Source of the DNA: Ramlibacter cellulosilyticus
GTDB lineage: Bacteria; Pseudomonadota; Gammaproteobacteria; Burkholderiales; Burkholderiaceae_C
DNA length: 64,000 bases
Assembly: GCF_014297465.1 (NCBI RefSeq)
Contig: NZ_JACORT010000006.1
Location: forward strand, 248,001 to 312,000
Direction: 5' to 3'
Shown here: one piece after another, positions 55,250-63,090 of the stretch
Position numbering within the stretch: the stretch's first letter is position 1
Layout of the letters: each line of letters starts with the position of its first letter
The notes under the pieces: model-generated
Told to the model about the DNA's origin: nothing
Seen by the model: only the letters and a program-made list of their open reading frames with translations
Databases searched by the model: none
Position numbers and translations under genes: made by a program

Positions 55250-57463
55250 TCACCGCCCCACGATGCTGAGGGGCTGCGCCGAAGGCGGCGCCACGATCGG
55301 CCGGTTCGTGTTCGCGACCTCGATGCCGATCTCGGTGTTGGTCGGCGCGGTCGCCACGACCTTGAAGCGCACCTGCGTCGGCGTGGACGGCGTGCCGGCG
55401 ATGCCGGCCGAGGCGACGTCGACACTGAGGCTGCCGCGGTCCGGCGCCGGTGCGCCGCCCGCCGGAGGCGGCACGACCCCCACGACGTTCAGCACGGCGG
55501 GGTCGTAGGCCAGCTGCAGCGTCGCGTTCACCGGCGAGTCGGCCGCCGGCAGCATCAGGCTCAGGGTGAACTCCGAGCCGACCGGTGCCTGGGCGGGAGC
55601 GACGATGTTCAGCGGTACGGGCGCACCCGTCGCAGCCCGCGGCGCGTTCGCGGCGGCAGCTGGCGCGGCGGCGAGCGCCGGGTCCGGCGTGATGCCCACG
55701 CGGCCCCCCGGCGTGAGCCGCAGCGGCGCGGCGCCGGGCGCCAGCTCGGTGCCGGAGAAGAACTGGGCCGCGACCGTATCGGGCCGCGACAGGTTGCGCA
55801 CGATGCGCGGCGTGAGCAGCAGCACGATCTCGCTCTTGCTGCCCTGCTCGCTGTCGCTGCGGAACAGGCGTCCGAGGACGGGCATGTCGCCGGCGTACGG
55901 CACCTTGGCGAAGTTCCTGCGGTCCTCGCTGCTGATCAGGCCGGCGAGCACCTGCGTCTCGCCATCGCGCAGGCGCAGCGTGGTCGCCGCGTTGCGCGTG
56001 CCGAGGCGGTAGGCCACCGTGCCGGACACGTTCAGTTGCTCGAGGATGTTGGACACCTCCAGCTGGATCTTGATGGCGACTTCGTCGTCCAGGAAGATGT
56101 TCGGCTCGACGTCGAGCTTCAGGCCCGTCTCGAGGTAGCTCACCGAGGACGACACGCCGACGTTGGCCGTGGACGTCGTCGTGATCACCGGCACGCGCTC
56201 GCCGATGTGCACCTTGGCCTTGTCGCGGTTCTTGACGCGGATGCGCGGGTTGGCCAGCAGGTTGGTGGTGCCGTCCTGCTTGCGCAGGTTCAGCAGCACC
56301 ACCGGGTTGGCGACCATCGCGCGCAAATTCCGGCTGCTCAGTTCCACCACGTCCGGGATCGCACCGTTCGCGTCGGGCAGGTAGAAGCCCACCTGCTCGG
56401 GCCAGCGCAGCCCGAGTTCCTGCGCCACGCTGGAGGCGACTTCCAGCACCTCCAGCTCCAGCATCACCTCGGGCTCGCCGAGGTCCTGCGTCGCCACCAG
56501 CTGCTCCGCCAGGCGCACCGCATCCGGCGTGTCGCGCATGATGATCAGGTTCAGCTTGTCGTCGACGAACAGGTCGCGCGTCTTCACGAGCGCGCGGATC
56601 ATCGCGGCGGTCTGCTTCGGGTCGGCGTTCGACAGGTAGAAGCTGCGCGTCACCAGCTCCTGGTACTCGCGCTGCTTCGCCTGCGTGGCGGGGTAGATCA
56701 GGATGGAGTTGTCGTTGAGGATCTTGCGTTCGAGCTGGTTGGTGAGCAGCAGCACCTTCAGCACGTCGTCCAGCGTCATGTCGCGCACCATGATGCTGGT
56801 GCGCTGGTCGGTCTTCACTTCGCGGTCGAACACGAAATTGAGGTCGCCGTGCGTGGCCATCACCGCGAGGATCGACCGCAGCGGCGCATCGCGCAGGTCC
56901 AGCGTCACGGGCCGCTGCAGCGCGGAGCGCAGCCGCGGGGGCACGGCGTCCGCGCTGGCGCGCCTCTCGTTGATGGCCTTCATCACCGCGCGGCCACGCG
57001 TGTTCGAGGGCTCCACGCCCAGCACGCCGCGCGTGATGCGTTCGGCGCTGGCCAGGTCGCCGTTACGCAGCGCCAGCTCGGCCTGCGCCACCTGCTGCGC
57101 GTTGTGGCGCGCGCGGGCGTTCGCATCCAGGCTCGCCTGCACGACGGCCGAATTCGGGTCCAGCCGCTGCGCGCGCCGGTACTGCGCCTCGGCCGCGTCG
57201 TGGTTGCCGCCTGCGCGCTGCATGTCGCCTTCGCGCACGTAGGCGTTCACGAGGGCGTCGCGCTGCGTGACGAAGGCGGTGTACGACTCCGTGTGCCGGG
57301 GATGCGTCCTCGCGGCGACCTCCAGGCGGGCAAGGCCTTCCTCGTAGCGGCCCTGCGCGATCAGCTGCCGGCCTTCCGACAGCTCGGGCGGCGTGGTGCA
57401 GGCGGCGCACAGCAGCGCGACCGCGGCCGCCACGAGGGCCCGGGTTCCGGGATGCAGGCTCAA
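55250..57463 (-). CDS. gspD: secretin lipoprotein with TPR N-terminus and cohesin-like C-terminus
   Basis: 737 residues, outer-membrane channel of the assembly cluster. Lipobox at Cys22 (LLCAAC), TPR-like helices (~30-165), secretin/TonB short N-terminal domain (TLDLRDAPLRSILAVMATHG, ~185-260), N-domain, then the secretin core (TNLLANPRIRVKNRDKAKVHIGERVP and VLAGLISSEDRRNFAKVPYAGDMPVLGRLF in parts, ~400-590). The last ~115 residues (LNIVAPAQAPVGSEFTLSLM, LAYDPAVLNVVGVV) look like a cohesin/dockerin-binding fold. The start is a TTG at 57463 with AGAGGAG before it and TTGA overlap on the previous gene. Confidence 0.9.
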   Translation of the reverse strand: MSLHPGTRALVAAAVALLCAACTTPPELSEGRQLIAQGRYEEGLARLEVAARTHPRHTESYTAFVTQRDALVNAYVREGDMQRAGGNHDAAEAQYRRAQRLDPNSAVVQASLDANARARHNAQQVAQAELALRNGDLASAERITRGVLGVEPSNTRGRAVMKAINERRASADAVPPRLRSALQRPVTLDLRDAPLRSILAVMATHGDLNFVFDREVKTDQRTSIMVRDMTLDDVLKVLLLTNQLERKILNDNSILIYPATQAKQREYQELVTRSFYLSNADPKQTAAMIRALVKTRDLFVDDKLNLIIMRDTPDAVRLAEQLVATQDLGEPEVMLELEVLEVASSVAQELGLRWPEQVGFYLPDANGAIPDVVELSSRNLRAMVANPVVLLNLRKQDGTTNLLANPRIRVKNRDKAKVHIGERVPVITTTSTANVGVSSSVSYLETGLKLDVEPNIFLDDEVAIKIQLEVSNILEQLNVSGTVAYRLGTRNAATTLRLRDGETQVLAGLISSEDRRNFAKVPYAGDMPVLGRLFRSDSEQGSKSEIVLLLTPRIVRNLSRPDTVAAQFFSGTELAPGAAPLRLTPGGRVGITPDPALAAAPAAAANAPRAATGAPVPLNIVAPAQAPVGSEFTLSLMLPAADSPVNATLQLAYDPAVLNVVGVVPPPAGGAPAPDRGSLSVDVASAGIAGTPSTPTQVRFKVVATAPTNTEIGIEVANTNRPIVAPPSAQPLSIVGR

Positions 57464-58050
57464 TTCGTCTCCTCTGTCGATTCTTCCGGCGGTGCCGCGC
57501 CCGCGGCCGCCTGCGTGGGCGCCGCGCCGGGCACCAGCGGCAGCGTCTGCCTGATGCCGAGCGGTACGTAGTTCAGCACGATCTGGTTCTCGTTCACGGA
57601 CTCCACGGTGTACGTGTCGTCCAGCCGTCCGGGGCCGCGCACCGCGACGTGGTGTTCGCCGCGCGCGAGATAGATCGTGGTCTGGCCCTGCTCGATCCAC
57701 TTGCCCAGGTAGGTGTAAGGCAGCGGCGGCGCCTGCGGCGGCGGCGGAGGCGGCGGTGCCGCCGCGGCCTGTGCCTGCTGTTGCTGCTGCACGGCCATGT
57801 TCTGCGTGCCGAACGGGTCGCCGCGCGGCAGGTCCTCGCCGGTGCGGCGCTTCAGCCAGTCCAGGCGCACCTGCGTGTCGTCGGCCGGCGCGGAAGCGGC
57901 ACCGGCGGGCACGGGCGTGCTGCGCCGCGGCGTCGCTGCCGCAACCACCTCGGGTTCGGCGGCCCGCTGGTCCACCCACTGCATGGCGCCCACGGTCGCG
58001 AGTCCCGCGACACCGTAGGCCCACCACCGGGTGCGTGCGCTCAGGGCCAT
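57460..58050 (-). CDS. PilP/GspC-like inner-membrane adaptor
   Basis: 196 residues. One membrane helix near the N-terminus (RWWAYGVAGLATVGAMQWV), a Gln/Ala/Pro-rich spacer (QQQQQAQAAAAPPPPPPP), then a small beta domain (YTYLGKWIEQGQTTIYLARGEHHVAV, seen as LGKWIEQGQTTIYLARG) of the kind that links the inner-membrane platform to the secretin. No named family is certain. It sits exactly where pilP or mshK would be expected, between the PilO-like gene and the secretin. Confidence 0.72.
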   Translation of the reverse strand: MALSARTRWWAYGVAGLATVGAMQWVDQRAAEPEVVAAATPRRSTPVPAGAASAPADDTQVRLDWLKRRTGEDLPRGDPFGTQNMAVQQQQQAQAAAAPPPPPPPQAPPLPYTYLGKWIEQGQTTIYLARGEHHVAVRGPGRLDDTYTVESVNENQIVLNYVPLGIRQTLPLVPGAAPTQAAAGAAPPEESTEETN

Positions 58051-58051
58051 C

Positions 58052-58594
58052 TCAGGATCCCGTGAAGTGCAGCGAGAAGCGCAGCCGCGCATCGACGCGA
58101 TCGCTCGCGGCGTCGCGCCGCAGCTGCACGTCGTCGAGCGAGGCCGACGGCACTTCGCGCAGCACGAAGGTGATGAACTGCCGCACCTGCAGGTAGCTGC
58201 CCGAGACCGGCAGCGTGATGTGGTAGCGCCAGGGTCCTTGCTCGGGGCGCTCGAGGCGGTACTCGCCGGAGCGGATCAGGAGGCCGGAGCCGCGGCCGAT
58301 GGTGTTGATCGTGTCCAGCCAGTGCGGCAGCGAGTCCGCGCGCGGGAAGAAGGCCTGGAAGGTGCGCAGCTGCTCGGCGACCGTGGCCGGCGCCTTGCGC
58401 GTCTCCAGCGTGCCGCTGCGCAACTTGCGTTGCGCGGCTTCCGCCTGCACCTGCAGGTCCGCGACGTCGCGCTGCAGCGCGCGCACGCCGGCGGCGTAGA
58501 GGAGCACGGCCAGCAGCACCAGCAACCCCGCGACGAGGGCAGGCCAGCCGATGCGGCGCAGGAGCCGGCGCGGATCAGGGACGGACCGGTTCAT
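58052..58594 (-). CDS. PilO/GspM-like assembly protein
   Basis: 180 residues. Short cytosolic start, one helix (PALVAGLLVLLAVLLYAAGV), a coiled coil (LQRDVADLQVQAEAAQRKLRS) and a ferredoxin-like domain (LPVSGSYLQVRQFITFVLREVPSASLDDV, read as ITLPVSGSYLQVRQFI) as in PilO and MshJ. It partners the PilN-like protein encoded upstream, which overlaps its start by 20 bp. Confidence 0.82.
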   Translation of the reverse strand: MNRSVPDPRRLLRRIGWPALVAGLLVLLAVLLYAAGVRALQRDVADLQVQAEAAQRKLRSGTLETRKAPATVAEQLRTFQAFFPRADSLPHWLDTINTIGRGSGLLIRSGEYRLERPEQGPWRYHITLPVSGSYLQVRQFITFVLREVPSASLDDVQLRRDAASDRVDARLRFSLHFTGS

Positions 58595-59783
58595 CGCTGC
58601 GCACCCAGTCGGCGGTCAAGGTGAAGGCCACGCCGCGATCCCGCTGCTCGTGGCTCGTGAGGAAGACGTTGTGCAGCGCCGGCGTGCCTTCGAGGCGGCG
58701 CAGGTACTGCGTGAGGTCCTCGAACCGGCGCGCTTCCCCGGTGATGCGCAGGCGCCGCATGCCGCCCTCGGGCTCCAGCCCGGTCAGCGTGACGCCTTCG
58801 CCGGCCGCCAGTTCGAGGTCGGTGAACAGCGCCTCCCATGGCACTTGCAGCCGCGCCGCCACGGCATTGGCGCGCACGACTTCCGCGGCCAGCGCACGCG
58901 CTTCGGGACGCGACGCGTCGAGGGGCTGCGTCGCCTGGCGCTGGGAGAAGCGATCCGCTTCCGCCAGCGTGGCCTGCAGCGCGCTGCGTTGCCCCGCGAG
59001 CTGCGTGTACTGCCAGGCCGCGGCCACGAACACCAGCGCCGCCACGCCCAGCCACGCAAGCTCGGCACCCCGCACGAGCGAAGGCGCGCGGCCGAACGCC
59101 AGCTGCACCGGGTCGCTGCGCCGCGGCGGGCGTTGCGGCGCGCGGAAGTCCATCGGCACGGGCACCGCGCGGAAGCCGGGCAGCGCGACTTCGCCCGCGA
59201 GGCCTTCGGCGCACACCCGCACTTCGTCCGCGTCCGAAGGCACTCCGTCGAGCAGCCGGCTTTGCTGCAGCAGCACCAGCAGGTCGTCCGCGAGCGCGCC
59301 GCGCACGCGCTGGCTGCGCACGGCCAGCAGCGCGCCGCCGCCGAAAGCGGCCAGCACGATGCGCCCCGGTTCGAGCACGGCGACCCACCCCGCTGGCGGA
59401 GCGCCGGCAACCGCCAGCGCGCTCGCGAGCGCCGGCTGCACGACGACCGACGATGCGCCGGCTTCGCGCAGCGGCACTTCGACCTGCTCGCGCAGCCCCG
59501 CATCGATGCCGGCCACCAGCAGCTGCGGGAAATGGCCGGCGCGGTCCACGGCGACGTCCCAGCCGCGCGCGGCATCGCCGTACGTCTGCACCAGCGCATG
59601 CTGCGCGGCGGCCTGCCGCTCCGCGTCGTTGCGCAGCGCAGTGGCGTCGGGAACGAGCGCGTAGCGCACCAACTGGTTGGACAGCGTGGCCGCCACTTCC
59701 GCGCGCTGGACCGGCACGGCGGGCGCGCCCACCGCGCCCGGCTCCACGAAGAGGCCGACGCGCCTACGCCACGAAGGTGACAC
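58575..59783 (-). CDS. PilM/PilN-like (GspL/MshI-type) assembly protein
   Basis: 402 residues. The N-terminal half resembles an actin-like PilM/GspL domain (VAVDRAGHFPQLLVAG, GWVAVLEPGRIVLAAF). A helix follows (AELAWLGVAALVFVAAAWQYTQL), then a PilN-type coiled coil and domain (VPWEALFTDLELAAGEGVTLTGLEPE, seen as WEALFTDLELAAGEGV). The start is a GTG at 59783, inside the end of the ATPase gene (20-bp overlap); no other start keeps the frame. Confidence 0.83.
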   Translation of the reverse strand: MSPSWRRRVGLFVEPGAVGAPAVPVQRAEVAATLSNQLVRYALVPDATALRNDAERQAAAQHALVQTYGDAARGWDVAVDRAGHFPQLLVAGIDAGLREQVEVPLREAGASSVVVQPALASALAVAGAPPAGWVAVLEPGRIVLAAFGGGALLAVRSQRVRGALADDLLVLLQQSRLLDGVPSDADEVRVCAEGLAGEVALPGFRAVPVPMDFRAPQRPPRRSDPVQLAFGRAPSLVRGAELAWLGVAALVFVAAAWQYTQLAGQRSALQATLAEADRFSQRQATQPLDASRPEARALAAEVVRANAVAARLQVPWEALFTDLELAAGEGVTLTGLEPEGGMRRLRITGEARRFEDLTQYLRRLEGTPALHNVFLTSHEQRDRGVAFTLTADWVRSDEPVRP

Positions 59784-61449
59784 GGTCGATCTCCTCCAGG
59801 CTGGTGCGGCCCTCGCGGACCAGTTCGACGGCGGCGTCGCGCAGGAAGCGCGTGCCGCCGCGGCGCGCCACTTCCTTCAGCGCCCGGATCGGCTCCCGCG
59901 CGACGATCATCTCGCGCAGTTCGTCGGTCAGCACCATGATCTCGGCGATCGCGGTGCGGCCCAGGTAGCCCGTGCTGCGGCAATGCCCGCAGCCCTTGCC
60001 GGCCATGAAGTTGAAGCCCTGCGCCTCCTTGCCGATCATCGACACCTGCAGCTGCTCGGCGCTCGGCGTCACCGGCTCGCTGCAATGCGGGCAGTTCAGG
60101 CGCACGAGGCGCTGGGCGACGATCCCGGTGAGCGCCGCGGCGAAGCTGTACGGGTCCACCTGCATGTGGGTGAAGCGCCCCAGCACGTCGAACACGTTGT
60201 TCGCGTGCACCGTGGTGAACACGAGGTGGCCGGTCAGCGCCGCCTGCACGGCGATCTGCGCCGTCTCGGGATCGCGGATCTCGCCCACCATCACGCGGTC
60301 GGGGTCGTGGCGCAGGATGGAGCGCAGGCCGCGCGCGAACGTCAGGCCCTTGCGCTCGTTCACCGGGATCTGCAGCACGCCCGGCAGCTGGTATTCGACC
60401 GGGTCCTCGATGGTGATGACCTTGTCGTGGCCGGTGCTCGTCTCCGACAGCGCCGCGTAGAGCGTCGTCGTCTTGCCGCTGCCGGTGGGGCCGGTGACCA
60501 GCAGCATGCCGTAGGGCTCGCTCGCGAAGCGGCGGATCAGCGCGCGGTCGCGGCCCTCGAAGCCCAGGGAATCCAGCGTCAGGCCCCGCGCGGCATCGGC
60601 CAGGCGCTGCTTGTCCAGGATCCGCAGTACCGCGTCCTCGCCGAAGATCGACGGCATGATGGACACGCGGAAGTCGATCTCCCGGCCCTGCACCGACACG
60701 GTGAAGCGGCCGTCCTGCGGCACGCGGCGCTCGGAGATGTCCAGTTCGGCCATCACCTTCAGGCGCGAGATCGCCTGCTCCGCCAATTCCTGGCCGTGCG
60801 CCTGCCCCACGGAAACGAGCACGCCGTCGAGGCGGTAGCGGATCACCAGCCCCTGCGGCCCGGTCTCGAGGTGGATGTCGGAAGCGTTCGCCTTGAGGGC
60901 GTCGTACAGCGTGGAGCGCACGAGGCGCACGACCTGGCTGGTGTCTTCCGTGATGCTCTGGAAGGAGAGGTCTTCCACGCCGAGGTCCGTCGCCGCGCCC
61001 TCGCCTGCTTCGGGCAGCAGGCTGGCCATGGCGGAGAGGCCTTCCTCGTGCCGCGCGAGCCAGGCCGCGACGTCGGCATGGTGCGCGAGCATCCAGGCGA
61101 AGGGCTCCTGCACGCGCTCCTCGGCCCACGCGATGCGCTGCGCCTCGAAGGGATCGCCCAGCACCAGGCGCAGCTGGCCGTCCAGGCGCACGGGCACGAT
61201 CTGCGCGCGCGCGGCTTCGGTGAAGGGAAGCACCTCGAACGCGGCTTGCGCACGGTGCAGGTCCTGCATGCTCGCGACCGGGTAGTGCAACGAGCGGCCG
61301 AGTCGCGCGGTGAAGACCTCCGGGGCGTCGCCCGCGAGTTCTTCCAGCGTCGCGACGACGCTGAGGTTGCGCGTGGGTGCGAGCCGCCGCGCCTCCGCGA
61401 CCTGTTCGGGCGTGATGGGTTGCAGGTCCTGAACGGGCTCGCGCATCAT
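59764..61449 (-). CDS. gspE: GspE/PilB-type assembly ATPase
   Basis: 561 residues. An N1E-type N-domain, then Walker A GPTGSGKTTTLY, the Asp box region FRVSIMPSIFGEDAVLRILD, His box TGHLVFTTVHANN and Walker B VMVGEIRDPETA. A tetracysteine zinc motif (CPHC...CGHC) marks GspE/PilB extension ATPases. It powers pseudopilus assembly from the cytosolic side. Starts by ATGA overlap on gspF. Confidence 0.95.
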   Translation of the reverse strand: MMREPVQDLQPITPEQVAEARRLAPTRNLSVVATLEELAGDAPEVFTARLGRSLHYPVASMQDLHRAQAAFEVLPFTEAARAQIVPVRLDGQLRLVLGDPFEAQRIAWAEERVQEPFAWMLAHHADVAAWLARHEEGLSAMASLLPEAGEGAATDLGVEDLSFQSITEDTSQVVRLVRSTLYDALKANASDIHLETGPQGLVIRYRLDGVLVSVGQAHGQELAEQAISRLKVMAELDISERRVPQDGRFTVSVQGREIDFRVSIMPSIFGEDAVLRILDKQRLADAARGLTLDSLGFEGRDRALIRRFASEPYGMLLVTGPTGSGKTTTLYAALSETSTGHDKVITIEDPVEYQLPGVLQIPVNERKGLTFARGLRSILRHDPDRVMVGEIRDPETAQIAVQAALTGHLVFTTVHANNVFDVLGRFTHMQVDPYSFAAALTGIVAQRLVRLNCPHCSEPVTPSAEQLQVSMIGKEAQGFNFMAGKGCGHCRSTGYLGRTAIAEIMVLTDELREMIVAREPIRALKEVARRGGTRFLRDAAVELVREGRTSLEEIDRVTFVA

Positions 61450-62630
61450 TGCAGGCTCCCCGCCAGTTCGAAGATCGGCAGGTACATCAGCACGACGATG
61501 GCACCGATCACCACGCCGATCACGGCCATCAGCAGCGGCTCGAAGAGCTTGGTGAACCAGTCGACCCAGCGCGCGAGTTCCTCGTCGTGGAAGACGGCGA
61601 TGCGCTCCATCATGCCGGCCATGTCGCCGCTGTTCTCGCCGACGCGCAGCATGCGCGCCGCCACCGGCGTCGTGAGCCCCGCACCGACCATCGCATCGGA
61701 GAGGGCGACGCCCTCGCGCACGCGCGCGACGGCCACCGAAAGTTTCTCGCGCAGCTCCGGCGACAGCAGGCCCGCCACCATGCCCAGCGCGGGCAGGATG
61801 GGCACGCCGCCGCGCAGCAGCATGCCCAGCGTGCGGTAGAAGCGCGCGAGGTGGTAGACCAGCAGGCGTTCGCGCAAGGCGGGCACGCGCTGCACGCCGG
61901 CCGCCGCCGCGCGCCTCACCCGCGACCAGCCGGCGACGGCGCCCACGGCCAGCACCACGAGCACGGCGAGCAGCACGTCGCCCCGCCCCTGGATCAACTG
62001 GCCCCAGTCCAGCAACAGGCGCGAAAGGAACGGCAGGTCGCGGCCGGACTCGGCGTAGATCGCCGAGAAACGCGGCACCACGTAACCCAGGAGGAACAGC
62101 GTGACCAGGCCGCCCACGCCCAGCAGCACCGCGGGATAGATGGAAGCCGAGACGATCTTCTTGCGCAGGACGTCCAGCTTCTCCTGGTAGTCGATGTAGC
62201 GCGCGAGGGCCTCGGCGAGGTCGCCGGTGCGCTCGGAAGCACGCACGGTCGCCACGTACAGCGGCGCGAAGATGGCCGGCTGCGCTTCCAGCGCCTGGGA
62301 GAACGAGCGGCCCTCGTACAGGCGGTCGCGCACTTCCTGCAGCGTGCCGCGCACCTCGGGCCGCGACTCCTTCTCCACCATGGTCTCGAGCGTCTCGGGC
62401 AGCGAGAGCCCCGCGCGCAGCAGCGCGACGAGTTCCTGCGTGAACTGCAGCAGCGGGAAGGCACGGCGGCGGCGCACGATGACGTCGCCGAACGAGCGCA
62501 GCGGCCGCGCCGAGAGAACGGCGAGTCCCTGCGCCCGGGCCTGCTCCTGCGCCGCGCCGGCGTCCGGCGCCTCCAGCAGGAGCGACACCACGCCTTCGCG
62601 CGGCTTCAGGGCCCGGACCTCGAAGCGCAT
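61446..62630 (-). CDS. gspF: GspF/PilC-type inner-membrane platform protein
   Basis: 394 residues with two T2SSF domains and three helices. Family marks: FTQELVALLRAGLSLPETLETM, LYVATVRASERTGDLAEALARY, FYRTLGMLLRGGVPILPALGMV and LRVGENSGDMAGMMERIA. ATG at 62630 (MRFEVRALKPRE). It lies 4 bp downstream of gspG. Confidence 0.95.
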   Translation of the reverse strand: MRFEVRALKPREGVVSLLLEAPDAGAAQEQARAQGLAVLSARPLRSFGDVIVRRRRAFPLLQFTQELVALLRAGLSLPETLETMVEKESRPEVRGTLQEVRDRLYEGRSFSQALEAQPAIFAPLYVATVRASERTGDLAEALARYIDYQEKLDVLRKKIVSASIYPAVLLGVGGLVTLFLLGYVVPRFSAIYAESGRDLPFLSRLLLDWGQLIQGRGDVLLAVLVVLAVGAVAGWSRVRRAAAAGVQRVPALRERLLVYHLARFYRTLGMLLRGGVPILPALGMVAGLLSPELREKLSVAVARVREGVALSDAMVGAGLTTPVAARMLRVGENSGDMAGMMERIAVFHDEELARWVDWFTKLFEPLLMAVIGVVIGAIVVLMYLPIFELAGSLQ

Positions 62631-62634
62631 GGCG

Positions 62635-63090
62635 CTACTGCCAGCTCGTGATGTCGGCGGCCTCGTCCGAGCCACCGGGCTGGCCGTCCTTGCCCAGCGA
62701 CAGCAGGTCGTACTCGCCATGCTGGCCGGGGGCACGGTACTGGTACGGCCGGCCCCAGGGGTCCGGCGGTACCGCGCGCTGCAGGTAGGGCCCGTTCCAG
62801 CGCGTCGCGCCTTGCGGGCGAGCCGACAACGCGGCGAGGCCCTGCTCCGTGCTCGGGTACGAACCCACGTCGAGGCGATAGGCGTCCAGGGCGTTGCGCA
62901 GCGCGGCGATCTGCGCCTGCGCGCTGCGCACCTCGGAGCGGCCGACCTGTGAGAAGTAGCGCGGCGCCACGTAGGCCGCGAGCAGCCCGATGATCACCAT
63001 GACCACCAGGAGCTCCAGCAGCGTGAAGCCGCGCGCGGGCTTACTTGACGGCGACGTGCGAGACCTTGCGGCCCGGCGAGTAGATGTCAT
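62635..63090 (-). CDS. gspG: GspG major pseudopilin
   Basis: 151 residues. Leader of 21 residues rich in Arg/Ser, then G/FTLLELLVVMVIIGLLAAYVAPRYF with Glu5. The mature domain shows YPSTEQGLAAL, WNGPYLQRAVPPDPWGRPYQY and YDLLSLGKDGQPGGSDEAADI, the calcium-binding GspG fold of canonical type II secretion. The only possible start is the ATG at 63090, 50 bp inside the upstream gene. First gene of the assembly cluster. Confidence 0.93.
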   Translation of the reverse strand: MTSTRRAARSRTSPSSKPARGFTLLELLVVMVIIGLLAAYVAPRYFSQVGRSEVRSAQAQIAALRNALDAYRLDVGSYPSTEQGLAALSARPQGATRWNGPYLQRAVPPDPWGRPYQYRAPGQHGEYDLLSLGKDGQPGGSDEAADITSWQ

